The position numbers and the translations under genes are program-made. From NCBI GenBank assembly GCA_027943335.1, contig BSBK01001578.1, positions 803,501-867,500 on the forward strand: a stretch of 64,000 bases of DNA, in the 5' to 3' direction. This document shows, in pieces, positions 1-11,509 of the stretch. Below the pieces are notes generated by a model. It saw nothing but the letters and a program-made list of their open reading frames with translations. It was not told the origin of the DNA and searched no databases. The DNA comes from Chamaecyparis obtusa. Taxonomy: Eukaryota > Streptophyta > Pinopsida > Cupressales > Cupressaceae. The stretch's first letter is position 1. Every line of letters starts with the position of its first letter.

Positions 1-1269
1 CATGCCATGCAAGTCAAACTTAATAAACTTGAGAAAGAAAAGGAACCCAAGGAGTTCTCCATGGAGGCCCTATGTCCTTTTCCATTTGACAAAGACTTGT
101 GCATGCCACCATTCCCAAAAAGAGTGGAGATGCCTAAATATGATAAGTATGATGGACACTCTGATCCTCAAGATCATGTCAGATAATTATGTACATAATC
201 TATGGAGTTCATGCATGAACCCACCTATTTGATGTGTCTCTTTCCTCGATCTCTGGGGGGAGCAGCCATTCATTGGTTCTCTAGATTGCCTTCTACTATC
301 AAAACTTTTGAGGAGTTGATCAAATTATTCTATCAGCAATACTCCTACAACATTCAAAATCTGGTCACCATGATTGACATCTGCAATCTCAAACAATATC
401 CAGGCAAACCATTCCTGACATTTCTCAAGAGATGGAGGAAGAAATTCTCTCTATATGCTAGGCCTATTCTAGAAACTGAGAAACTAGAAATCTTCATTAA
501 TAATCTTGTCCTAGAGATCAACTACCCTTTACAAATACAAGATTATACATCTTTTGATAAGATGGTAGACAATGCGATCAAAATTGAAAAAGTGCTTGTG
601 AAAAAAGGAGACATCACACTTCAAAAAGACAAGTATGAATCGGGATCCAGTTCTAAAGACAAGAACAAAAATTGGAACAAGAATAAAGGCATCATCATAG
701 ATGATGTTGTTGATACTATATATGCCCCATCAAAGGCGCTAGCTTTCAATCTAACCATTGGTACCCAAGCCATCAAAGCTTCAGAACAAAAGGTGTCTGA
801 ACCATCTCAAAAGAAGCCAGAATACAAATCTTGGTCCGCTGATAATAAATGAAAGTTCAATCCTCTTGGAGAATCTTTAGAATCAGCTATGAGAAATCTG
901 CTAGCTAATAACATCATCTCTTTGCCTGAGATTCAGCAATCTGATCCTGACCCTGAGCTGAAATGGTGGAGAGAGAATGAATTCTGTGATTTCCATTGGG
1001 GTAAGGGTCATGAAACTAATAACTGCTTACTCTTGAAACATACCATTCAAGATAAAATTGATAATGGAGACATCACAATTGACAATCATAAGAGCAATAA
1101 TGATCATACAACATTCACAGAATCATTTCCGAAACATGGTCAAGAAGTTTCATCTTCTCAGCCTAATATGGGGGCAAAGGTCAATTATGCTTACCCTGGA
1201 AATAATGCTGTTATCAATATGGTTGAACCCTGTCTCTCTAAGCGTTGCAATGTCATCACAATTGTGTGA
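1..1269 (+). pseudogene. gag: Ty3/gypsy gag (Retrotrans_gag plus CCHC-like finger)
   Basis: The frame runs from base 1. A proline-rich lead (MPKYDKYDGHSDPQDH) precedes a capsid-like block with GGAAIHWFSRLP and FYQQYSYNI, as in plant Ty3 gag. Near 960-1060 lies a knuckle-like CDFHWGKGHETNNC, where the second Cys of the CCHC is replaced; the following LLLKHTIQDKID is typical of Tat gag. In-frame stops at about 190, 202, 850 and 1267 break it. The true start is upstream of the window. It would package element RNA in cytoplasmic virus-like particles, but is inactive as read. Confidence 0.85.
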
Positions 1270-1722
1270 TGGGATAGAGATCATCCTTTAGCTAACGCAG
1301 TTACTTGATCACAAGCTCAGGCACATCTAAAAGGACAAATCCTAGATTCATCAAATATCCCTAAGATACCCTTCAATCTTTCTTCCGCTTCCAAACAGAA
1401 GGCTACTTCTAAATCTTCCAATCCTAAAGATACAAGGTCAACATCTTATAGCATTGTTCAACAACTCTAACACACTAATGCAAAAATCTCCATGTTTGAG
1501 TTGCTTTGATTATCTCTAGCTCATAGAGCTATTCTAGACAAAGCTTTTCTTAGATCCAATGTTCCTGATGACCTTGATTTAGATAGGTTCTAGACTATGG
1601 TTGGACATCTTACATCTCTGCAATATATCTCCTTTTCAGAGGAAGATGAAAACTCCTTGAGTCACCTGCATAACCATCCCTTGCATATAGAAGTCTTGAT
1701 CTAGAACCATAGAGTCAAACGT
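1270..1722 (+). pseudogene. gag-protease linker of the Tat polyprotein
   Basis: The same frame continues between gag and protease but carries several stops (about 1303, 1468, 1507, 1591 and 1700). The residues are Ser/Lys rich, then a segment reading LAHRAILDKAF. No catalytic domain is seen. All the stops are TGA, TAA or TAG at places where CGA, CAA or CAG would give a sensible residue. It is treated as part of the polyprotein because no frameshift separates it from its neighbours. Confidence 0.6.
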
Positions 1723-2175
1723 GTGTTGATAGATGGGGGCGCTGGCCTAAACATTTGTTCTTACAACTTGGTCACACAATTGGGATTTTCAGAATTGGCT
1801 ATTGATCCTAGAAATAAAATAACTATAAAAGCCTATGATGAACAAGAAAGATCTTCTAAAGGCACCATTGTCTTACCTATCAGAGCAGGTCTAGTTATCA
1901 GGGATACTATATGTCAAGTTCTTGATCTACCTTTGGCTTACAACATTCTTCTAGGGAGACCATGGATACATGAAATGAAAGCTATTCCTTCTACATTCCA
2001 CCAATGTTTGAAATTTCCTTATGAAGGAGTAGAGGTCACTATCCCAGTGGACATATCCACCACTTGCAATACATTGAAGGAAAGTGCGGATAAACTTGTG
2101 CCTAATAATAGAGAATCTTCCATTAAGTCGACAAAAGAAGCATCCACATCTAAAATGGAAGACATTGCAAAATAA
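1723..2175 (+). pseudogene. PR: Retroviral-type aspartic protease domain
   Basis: The segment reads VLIDGGAGLNICS, a variant of the (V/I)D(S/T)G(A/S) active-site loop with Gly in place of Ser/Thr, and then ILLGRPWIHEM, the conserved ILGR(P/D)W flap-side motif of plant Ty3 proteases. It would cleave the gag-pol polyprotein. The D-G-G loop may be damage or a lineage trait. The frame stops at 2173-2175 (likely CAA to TAA) and then continues. Confidence 0.8.
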
Positions 2176-2328
2176 GTCAATATCAAAGAAAATGGTATGG
2201 GAGAATATACTATAGAACCAGTGTTATCTTTGACATCTCTCCCTATCTCACCTAAGTCTTATGGACAGTCTTTAAAATAGTCTAAACCAGACTCTAAAGA
2301 ACCTCTCGAGGCTTATAAAATAAATTTT

Positions 2329-2811
2329 GTGGCAGAACAAGTCTCTAAGCAAGAATTTGAAGAAGATGAAGTTGTGCTTGCATGGCTATACAAGGATGAA
2401 CCTGAATCTCAAGTTGTTCAAACTAATGACTCTATAGTATCCAAAATTCCTTCTAAATCATATGTCCCAAGGAGTAAATTGATAGCTAAAATGGGATATC
2501 CAGGTAAAGGACCTCTAGGAGTCAAGGGAAAAGGTCTTATGACACCTATTTCACATACTAGTAGGGCAAACAAAGATACTGTTGGCTTAGGCTTTAAGAA
2601 GAAACCCTTCCACCTCAAAGGTAATTGTTCTCATGTCATAGAGAAAATCGCACTAGGAGAACCCTTCCTTAAGAAGGAAGAAACTAAACCATCAGATAGT
2701 GATCTAGACAGCTTAGATCTTATTCCTTATGAGCATTTGCCTAAGGAAATCAAAGACCTTCTTGATACAGAAGATGATCCAATAAAAAGAATTAATGTAG
2801 TAGAAAAATAA
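2329..2811 (+). pseudogene. G-patch domain downstream of protease in the polyprotein
   Basis: Residues coded at about 2467-2610 match the G-patch pattern: IAKMGYPGKGPLG, then GKGLMTPI, then VGLGFKKK about a dozen residues later. G-patches are glycine-rich RNA- or helicase-binding modules. A G-patch fused after protease is well known in betaretroviruses and occurs in some plant Ty3 proteins. An acidic tail (SDSDLDSLDLIPYEHLP) follows. The frame is shared with protease and RT, with stops at about 2278 and 2809. Confidence 0.65.
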
Positions 2812-3645
2812 GAACCTACTATAAAGCAAGAGATAGTTGCAACACAAGAACCAGCTAATCTTGAAGGCAATCAAGAAGAGGAAGGTGGAAGTTATTCTGA
2901 GATAGATTCTCATGAGTATGAATTCAAATCAGAATATGAGGGTAACCCTTCTTGGGGTATTCATCCTGACTTTACTCATGTTCTTAGATTTCCTAGAGGC
3001 ATAGATGAAGAATCTAATGACTATGAATGGGGAGCCATCCCAGAGGAAGATGAGCTTATTATAGAGAAACATGTTGATTTTATTCACCAATATGTACCTA
3101 AACCCAATGTGAGTCTAGAGAGAAATGATGAACTTATCGAGTCTGATCCACCAATGGCTGAAGTGGACTTCCATAATGACATTAATCCTATTCATGAATT
3201 AAATGTCTTAAGTTGTAATATCACCTTTGAACTCAAGCATCAGGTTAGGACCAATGATGATAGATCCATATTCGTAAACACTCTTTCCCAATCTTTCACC
3301 ACTTTGACTATCCAAAATCCTAAGCTCCTTGATCAAACCTCCACAAATCTGAACCATGGTATTTATACCTTCCCGAATGACTATGCCCTTGCTTGCTACC
3401 TCAATGTAGTTGAGCCTATGAGGATTTCCATCAGTGAACCGAGCGTTAGCATGACAGAGTTGGACATCAAGTATCTTAGTCAGAAAAATAAGAATAAGAA
3501 TAAAAAGAAGAGTTCTGAGGGTGAAAACTACTTTGTGGCAGTCTCAGAACCTACAAAAGTAAAAATAAAAGACGTATCCGAAGGTGAAAACCTCTCTGAG
3601 GCACCTAAGGATGAGATATTTGATGTCCTTCTGAGTCATTTATAG
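2812..3645 (+). pseudogene. Acidic linker before reverse transcriptase
   Basis: The same frame codes an acidic stretch (EEEGGSYSEIDSHEYE and similar) followed by NPIHELNVLSCNITFELKH, DYALACYLNVVEP and a Lys/Asn run. Such long acidic spacers before RT are common in Tat-lineage polyproteins. No catalytic domain is visible. The frame ends at a TAG (3643) that reads as CAG in sense and then continues into RT. Confidence 0.55.
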
Positions 3646-3687
3646 GACATATCTCTAGTTCTAATTGAGCCCACTCAATCCATCAAC

Positions 3688-4929
3688 TTGGGAATAACAG
3701 AAGAACCACAGTTGATTCATGTAGCACAATCCTTATCAGAAGAAGAGAAGCAAAAAATTACTACATTCTTGATAGAAAAGAAGATCAACTTTGCATGGAA
3801 ATATTTAGATATGCCAGGGTTGGATCCTCATCTTATAATGCACCATTTATCTATAGCTCCAAATGTCAAACCTGTTAAGCAAAATTTAAGAAAGATGCAT
3901 CCTCATGTTGCACTCTTGGTAAAAGCTGAATTAGAGAAGCTACTAAAAGCCAGATTCATCCATGTTATTGACTATGCTGAATGGATCTCTAATATTGTAC
4001 CTATTTCAAAACTAGATAAATCAATCAGAGTGTGCACATACATTAGAGATGTCAACAAAGCATGCCCTAAGGATGATTTTCCACTACCTAACATTGATAT
4101 GATAGTGGACATGACTACGGGTTTTGAGATGTATTCTTTAATGGATGGTTTTTATGGATATAATCAAATAAAAATTGCTCTAGAAGATCAAGAGAAAACT
4201 ACTTTCACATGTGCATGGGGCACCTTTTGTTGGAATGTCATGCCATTTGGGCTTAAAAATGCTAGTGCTACATATCAGAGAGCCATGACATCTATTTTTC
4301 ATGACATGATGCATAGGACTATGGAGGATTATGTTGATGACACTTTAGAAAAATCTATGATTAGAGTTGAACATCTAAATGACTTGAGCAAGATACTAGA
4401 TAGAATAGAAAAATTTAGTCTCGGACTAAATCCTAAGAAATGTGCTTTTGGTGTCACTTCTAGAAAACTCTTAGGATACATAGTTTCAAAGAAGGGTATT
4501 GAAGTTGATCCAGCTAAAGTAAAGGTTATAATGGAGATGCAACCTCCCAAGAACATCAATCAAATGAGGACATTGCAAGGGAGAATTCAATCTATCAGAA
4601 GATTCATATCACAGCTTGTGGACATATCACAACCTTTTACAAAAACATTACATAAAGGTGTGACCTTTGCATGGAATGAAGAATGTGAGAAGAAATTTGA
4701 CCATATCAAACAATATCTATCAAATCCTCCTATCTTGATGCCTCCTTTTCAAGGGAAGCCATTGATCTTATATGTCTCCGCAATAGATACATCACTGGGG
4801 GCATTGCTAGCACATGATAAGAACAAGAAGGAAAGAGCTATATACTATATCAGTAGAACATTGGTTGCATATGAAAATAACTATTCAATGATTGAGAAAT
4901 CTTGTCTAGCTGTGATCTTTGCATCATAA
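3688..4929 (+). pseudogene. RT: Reverse transcriptase and start of RNase H
   Basis: The fingers and palm are almost complete: DMPGLDPHLIMHHLSI leads into VKQNLRKMHP, RDVNKACPKDDFPLP, YSLMDGFYGYNQI (first catalytic Asp), FGLKNASATYQRAM and the catalytic YVDD at about 4330. The thumb-to-RNase H joint follows (KKCAFGVTSRKLLGYIVS, then the IDTSLGALLA strand). These are Ty3/gypsy RT signatures. The only break is TAA at 4927-4929, in the motif usually read as (F/A)xQKLRHY, so CAA to TAA is very likely. It would copy element RNA into DNA. Confidence 0.92.
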
Positions 4930-5190
4930 AAACTAAGACATTACATGTTAGCTCATACGACACATTTGGTAGCTAAAATTTATCCGAGAAACTACCTACT
5001 AAGCAAAGCTGCCCTCACGGGTAGATTAGCCAAATGGGTCATGCTCTTAAGTGAATTTGACATTGAATATGTGGAAATAAAAGCTATAAAAGGACAGGTT
5101 ATTGCTAATCAATTAGTAGATGCACTTATGATTGATGATACACCAATGCAAAGGGAATTTCCAGATGCCTCTATCATGACTCTTTCTTCT
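4930..5190 (+). pseudogene. RH: RNase H (RT-linked) C-terminal part
   Basis: After the stop at 4927 the same frame gives KLRHYMLAHTTHLVAK, then LTGRLAKWVMLLSEFDIEY, and IANQLVDAL. These are the standard end of the Ty3 RT-linked RNase H, in which the last motif holds an aspartate equivalent (here VDAL). It degrades RNA in RNA-DNA hybrids during reverse transcription. Confidence 0.85.
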
Positions 5191-5193
5191 AGA

Positions 5194-5697
5194 GAATGGA
5201 AATTATTCTTTGATGGCTCCTACACATAGAATGGATCTGGAGCAGGCATATTGTTCATAACTCCTCAATGATACTCAATCCCAAAAGCATTCAGATTAAA
5301 GTTCCCTTGCATAAACAATATTGCAAAATATGAAGCCCTTTTGAATGGTATGAAAATAGCAATTGAGTGGAGGGTAACAGAATTACACATTCATGGAGAC
5401 TCACAACTTGTAATCCATCAAGTCAATGATGTGTACCAAACTAAGGATGAAAATATTATTCCATACAAAAGAATGGTAGATGATCTAAAGAAGTATTTCA
5501 TATCTATCACATTTGAGAAAATACCTAGAACAACGAATAAGGCTACTGATGCAATGGCAATGCTATCTACTCTATTGCAACAGCCTGAACATGAGCTATG
5601 CTACGAGTTCCTGGTGGAAGCACTATCTTATCCTGCATATGATTCCCCTGAAACCCGCATGATCTACACTGTTGTTGGTCATGATTCATCCAAATAA
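5194..5697 (+). pseudogene. aRH: Second, archaeal-like RNase H (aRH) of the Tat lineage
   Basis: A second RNase H follows the first in the same frame: WKLFFDGSYT (Asp), NNIAKYEALLNGMKIA (Glu), LHIHGDSQLVIHQV (Asp) and NKATDAMAMLS (Asp). All four acidic positions of the DEDD set are present. A duplicated RNase H of this type is diagnostic of plant Tat elements. Stops at 5227 (TAG after YT) and about 5269 (TGA) fit CAG and CGA. The domain ends at TAA 5695. Confidence 0.85.
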
Positions 5698-6947
5698 AAA
5701 AACCTTTTTTCCTATCTCCAAGACTAAATCATTCCTGAAACCTTCAACCGACATGAAAAGAGATACCTTATCCGTAATGCCTCCTGATATGTCATCAATG
5801 GTCATGATCTTTACAAACGAGGTCTAGATGGTACACTACTTAGATGTTTAGAATGGGAAGAGTCTCAACGTTCTTTAGAGGAAGTCCATGATGGTATTTG
5901 TGGGTCACACTCAAATGGTTTAACACTACCTTGAAAACTTATTAGGGTTGGGTACTATTGGCCTGAAATGGAGAAAGAGTCCATCAAGTTTGCTAAGAAC
6001 TGTCAAAAGTGCCAAGTGCATGGAAACTTAATTCATGCTCCAGGGAGAGATCTAATTCCCTTCACTACACAATGGCCTTTTCACCAGTGGGCTTTTGATC
6101 TTATAGGAGCCATACATCCTCATTCTTCTAATGGACATACCCATATTATCATAGCTACAGACTATTTCACAAAATGGGTAGAAGCAGTTCCTTTGACTCA
6201 AGCCACTGGGAAACAAATATCTATGTTCATCCTGAACTATATCATATGCAGATATTGGATCCCTCATTCTATAATCATAGATAATGGGGGACAATTCAAA
6301 AACAAAGACTTAGATGATCTATGTGCCAAATTCAAGATTACACAACATTGGTCATCTATTTACTATCCTCAAGGGAATGGACAAGCAGAAGCTTCAAATA
6401 AGAATCTATTGAAAATCTTGCACCGTACAGTTAATAAAATAGGAAGAGACTGGCATCTCATGATCAATCTAGCTCTTTGGGCTATAGAACTAGTATCAGA
6501 ACGCCCATTGGGGCTACTCCATTCACTTTAGTTTATGGGTTTGAAGTGGTACCACCTATTGAGGTCAAAATCCCATCACTAAGAATCATAATGCATGGTC
6601 TAGTAACTGATGATGACTACAGAGTATCTAGGTTGCAAGAACTTGAACTACTAGATGAGCGCAGACAAGCAGTGTATGATCATCTCAGAGTATATCAGAA
6701 GAGAATGTCTAGAGGTTACAACAAGAAAGTCAGACATAGAGCATTTCAGGTTGGTGATCTAGTCTTGAGAGAGAATCCTAAAAATCAATCACATAAAGAG
6801 CACAAGGGGAAGTTTGAACCCAACTGGCTGGGTCCCTTTGTTATCACTGCTCCTTTTGGCTTTGGTGCCTATCAAATCTCAATGAATGAAGGAGAACAAC
6901 TCTGAGAACTAATCAACGTTCTCCATCTGAAGAAATTCTATGCCTAA
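5698..6947 (+). pseudogene. INT: Integrase (zinc-binding, DDE core, C-terminal domain)
   Basis: The N-terminal HHCC finger is read across 5884-6020 (HDGICGSH, then NCQKCQ). The DDE core has WAFDLIGAI (Asp), IIIDNGGQFKN (Asp) and GQAEASNKN (Glu), followed by a C-terminal domain with FQVGDLVLRENP and NWLGPFVI. A one-base deletion near 6480 shifts the frame within the usual ALWAYRTS motif; the rest is read in frame 3 to TAA at 6945-6947. Stops at about 5725, 5788, 5932 and 6903 all fit CGA or CAA. It would insert the cDNA into chromosomes. Confidence 0.9.
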
Positions 6948-8933
6948 GGCATTCAGTCTATGGTAAAATGTCCTTAAAAAATCTTAAAAATTGGAAAAGT
7001 CTTGAAAAAAATGAACATCTTAGTGATAACCTAGCAATGGGCGCCTTGATGATTCACAAAAAAAGTAAAAAATATCAAAAGTTTTTAAAAAAAATTTGGA
7101 AAAAGAAAAAATACAAAAAAATGAAAAAAAGAAAAAGTGCCTTGGTGAAAACCTGGAAACAGATGCCTTGGTAGCAAAAACAGAATCTCTACCAAGATGG
7201 TGAAAACTTGGCAAACAGGCGCCACTTGTTTCAAAACACTCCATCTATCAGTGCAATCTTGTTCTTTCCTAGCTTTCAGTCTTGCTTTAGTTTGTACATA
7301 TCTCCCGATCTATTTCTGCATTCTTATTTTCAATAAGTCAGTTTGTATACCAATTTGCTAAAGCGTCTGTATCCTATCAATGTTCAAACTTGGGGGCAAT
7401 CAATGTCATATCCTATGGTCTCTAGTATACCTCAGACAAGTCATATCTAGTCAAGGTCCTTTGAATCTTTATCCGAGTTAGTCTGTCTGTCTCCTCTCTA
7501 GAAAGGATTTTGCATCTACAAAAATGCAATCAAACATCAACACATTTTGAAAATAATCTGTGCTTTTTCATGCTTTTATCTCCTTGTATGCTTACTGATT
7601 CACATTTGAGATTTTTGCATATTGTGTCCCTTCGAGCTCTTCGATGATGTCCTTTATAGGATTTAGAGAGTGGTGACTGGGGACATAATATTTTCTTTGT
7701 TTTCTTCTTGTATGTGAAAATCTAACAACTTTGGAAATTCTGGATTGAAATGGTGTCTAACTGTAAGAGCCTCTATCTCGAATTGGATGGCCATGTGTAC
7801 CTTGACCATTGATACCTAGAAAATTCAAGGAACTTTGATCTAACTATTGTCTTTTTTGAGTGAGTTCTTTCTCCTATTGTGAAATGCGATCTTACCTAAG
7901 GATGTAAATGATAAAGGGTCACTATGGGTAATTCACATTGGATTTGGAATGATCTCTTGACTGTTTGATGTGTTTGTAATGCAAGGCATATTCTGGTCAT
8001 CATGACATTTATATTTTGATACTTATACAAATTTCTATATCAAAATGGACATGATATTCAGGTCATCCTGGCGTTTGTGCCTTGGTGCTTATATCTAATC
8101 TGACATTCTGAAAATAAAATCAATATTCATATGTCCATGGTTGCCTAACCAGTGGGTGTTGTATTGATTCTTGCACATACAAATTGATATTCATATGTCT
8201 ATGGTTTCCTAACTAGTAGACACTGTATTGATTTATCTGATTACATAAAAATTCAATGATGAGACTGACTGACACATGATCAGTGACTAGGTCCTAGGTC
8301 TTAGGTTGCATTTTACTTTGCATGTTTCTTTGCATTTTTCATGTTTGCATGATCTCACAATGACTAAATGAACTTCAATGCTTAAACAATTCTTCAATTA
8401 CCTCTTCAAATCAAACAAGGGCTGAAACCTAACTCAAAGGTCTCTTCACAGAATTGCAAGCAGTTACCCTCCTGGGTTAAACATCCTTTTTGACATAAGA
8501 TTGAGTACTTGTATTCATCAATACCTGTGAAACATATCATGTGTATTGTTGCATTTACATATCATAATCATCTGTTGCATTACAATACATCCATGGGCAT
8601 AAGCATAAATCATTCATACATCTTTCCATTATCAAATACATTTGCATAACATCCATACATATGAAAGAAATCATTGCATTACATTAATCCATACATACAT
8701 TCTACACTACTCATAGCATAAACATCACATGATATCATCATAAATCAAAACATGACAAGTACACATGAAGTCATAACCAAAATATTGATCTCATATATAT
8801 ATCAACTATCTTGAACTAGTTAGGGGTGCACTACTAGCATAGTATACAAAAGAATGAGCTCATGTGAGCTATCAAAGTCAAAATAGTATCAAAATCAAGG
8901 GATCAAAAGAGTATCAGAACATATCAACACAGA
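6948..8933. other. Noncoding interval between integrase and the antisense PMD gene
   Basis: About 2 kb without a supported gene. 6960-7140 is A-rich with runs of aaaaag, which yields spurious Lys-rich frames. A G-rich string (cttgggggca) lies near 7388. The segment 8500-8770 is low complexity and rich in cat/ata (repeated cataca, catcat). Tat elements commonly have long noncoding 3' regions of this kind. Confidence 0.5.
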
Positions 8934-10147
8934 TCAAATGTCAGCCTGCTCCTTTGCACCTGGTGGAGGAGGTGGTGGTGCCTCTAGTACTGCCTTTGCT
9001 CTAGGTGCTTGGGCTCCCTCTGATGCCATCATGTATTGGGAGTACGTAGGGACTCTCTGTGCAATAGGGACAACTATATAATATGTGGACACATAGTAAG
9101 ATGCTCATGAGGTCTGATGTATCACCTTTGCCTATAATCTCTGTACCTCTGCATGAAGTTCAGTGCACTGTCTATCTACCTCTAAATATATCTCCTCCCA
9201 CCGAGCACTGTGAACCTTCAGGTCCCTGACCTGTAATTTGAGCCATCTGATAGTCTCTTGTGGAGTAAGAGGAATAGTAGGATCAGCATCGGCTACTGGC
9301 ATCTTAGTATCTGGGGCAACCTACTCAGTGGTCTCTACTCTCTACGCCTTACGGTGTCTGACCTTGGCACCTAAATCAAAACCTATGTCATCTTGTAATG
9401 GATCGGGGTCATCACCACCTATAACTTGCTCAACTTCCAATATCTCATCAGCTATACCAACACTAGCTAAAGTACAACCCTCTCCCCTAGTCTATCTCTA
9501 TGCACTTGTGGCTCTACTTGCTGTAGAAGTAGTGGGACGAGGGGGCCTCATTTGTCTAGCTGGTCTCTGTGGCGAAGCCATTTCTCTAGGTCTCAGAGGT
9601 GTGGGATGCACAATAGGAACCTGTGGGGGTCTGGGACCCTATCTCATCGGTGCTCTGATAACATCCATAGCCTCCTCCATGGATGATATCAACTCTATAG
9701 GATCTGAGAACCTATGGATAGGATGGTCAGCAAGCTAGGCAATGAATCCATCTGTAACTCCAGCATCAAGTACCTCTGGTCTATACTCCCAATCTCTACC
9801 AATGATGCCACTGTACTCCTATGAACACAAAGTGTAAGAGAGCCTTGTGGTCTATCAGAGTCCAAGCTAATGAGCTATCTGAGCATAGGTAGCATAATCC
9901 TCTGATGCATCCTGTACTAGTCCATACTGCCACCACACCCTGGTGATAATGAATCTCTCTAAAGTGGAGGATGACCTCTCGATCAGCACACATCTCTGAA
10001 AGAAGAAACTAAACTGCTCTCATGCAGTAGGCCAAGGCTCCATACCCACATAGGGCCTTCATCAAACAAAAGTCATATCATCAAGGCATTGCCTCTGATA
10101 CTCTACATGGCCCATTCGCCCCTGTATGAAATATCCAACACACACAC

Positions 10148-10151
<4 letters not shown>

Positions 10152-10231
<80 letters not shown>
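10152..10231. repeat. (TA)40 microsatellite
   Basis: An uninterrupted TA tract of about 80 bp follows a short CA tract, inside the antisense PMD gene. Reading frames through it on either strand (Tyr-Ile repeats) are artefacts of the repeat. Confidence 0.98.
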
Positions 10232-10234
<3 letters not shown>

Positions 10235-10974
10235 AAGCTCCTGTGGCTACCTCTATGAGGTACATACTGGTCTCAACACTGGGATATGCTCCCACGCCTA
10301 GATTTGTAATACTAAAGCTCCAGCTACAAAAGACTTGCTCTCCTGATACACTACCTCATGCATCTTAGAGAACATATGTGCCAATAGACACTGACCCCAA
10401 GACAACTCAGAGGGAGTCACCATCATATGTGCTACCATCGGGGCCTAGCCTATCAAAAGACTATTCTGCTGACGGTCCGACATGATAATCCCTCCTATCA
10501 TCTTGACAATAATACACTCTAGCCAGCACATCTGTCCATAATGTTGTACTAAGGTCTCCCAGGAAATAGAGGTAGTTATTTGGGTATCATCTCCAAAGAG
10601 ATGTCTAAACGCTAATAGACCTGAGTTCCCCGAACTCACATACTCTAAGCATCATCTTGCATGGAATGGAATGCATAGTATACGATACACATCCTCTAGG
10701 GTCACAGTAATCTCCCCCATCGGTAAATGGAAGTTATGTATCTCAGAATGAAATCGCTCAATCAAAGCAGTCAAAAGTCCATGATTTACCAGAATCTCGG
10801 GTAAATATATGAGATACTCGAAGCCATGGGATGCAAGGTGTACCCTCATCGGGTCAGGTAGTGACACACACAGTCTCTTAGTGGCTAGGTGTGAAATGCG
10901 TACATGAACATCTAGATATATGACCCACACAACATAGAAACTGGGAGTCCTATCAGTAATTCAGTTACAGAATA

Positions 10975-11400
10975 GGTTACAAGTACAAGAATTGAGTAGT
11001 TCGCTATTTCATAATGTAGGTTAAAAGGTTAGCAATCAGGCTACAGAATCAGAAAATTCAAAATTTTGACTAAACAACGTGTTTTTGGCTTGCTATTTTT
11101 CATATGACACTTCAGACTGGCATGGAAAGTTGTACGAGTTTCTACATCATACCATACGACAAAGCATAGTGACACGACACTGTATCCCTCATCGTACGAG
11201 TTATGAGGGACTCAATGAAATCTCATACGACTTTTGGGTCCCTCTGATATGAGTCTTAGGGGCTAATGAAATGAAAACCTATCTATAGTTCAAAAGTCAT
11301 ACGAGTCTCAAAGGAGAGTCATACGAGTTTCCGTGCATTAAAAAATTCAAAATTGAAAAACATACGAAAAATGCTAAAAATCATGGAAAAATTGAACTTT
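10975..11400 (-). other. Probable intron of the antisense PMD gene with repeated CATACGA motifs
   Basis: Between the first exon and the PMD there is no open frame. The plus strand has about eight copies of a catacga/gtacga core between 11122 and 11370. On the coding strand these read as ctcgtatgac. Confidence 0.45.
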
Positions 11401-11509
11401 TAGCAAAGCATAGAGGTCCACCTACCGGATGTCCATACTGACGGGGTCTCTAGTATCTCTGGCTGTGCTCAAATTGGTGCAAACTCACAGGTACCTTCAT
11501 CTCTGCCAT

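Larger units (their letters stand above)
8934..11509 (-). pseudogene. Plant mobile domain (PMD, MAIN-like) gene, antisense inside the Tat element
   Basis: The minus strand from ATG at 11509 gives a short first exon (MAEMKVPVSLHQFEHSQRY) with a possible donor near 11424. After a probable intron, an acceptor near 10956 leads into the PMD. Diagnostic blocks are ALIERFHSEIHNFHLP, GEITVTLEDVYRIL and WEHIPVLRPV, then CLDDMTFV-RPYVGMEPW. The C-terminus is proline rich (EAPPPPPPGAKEQADI) and stops at 8936-8934. PMD proteins (MAIN, MAIL1) act in the nucleus in gene silencing and genome stability, and PMD copies are known inside plant transposons. Stops fit CGA or CAG changes, and a (TA)n tract interrupts the region at 10152-10231. 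Confidence 0.8.

Noticed and set aside
6968..7174. Lys-rich 68-codon frame
   Set aside because: A product of A-rich low-complexity DNA after integrase.
9238..9738. 166-codon plus-strand frame
   Set aside because: It is the complement of the antisense PMD gene's low-stop region and has no domain of its own.
10062..10368. Tyr-Ile repeat open frames on both strands
   Set aside because: They are translations of the (TA)40 microsatellite.
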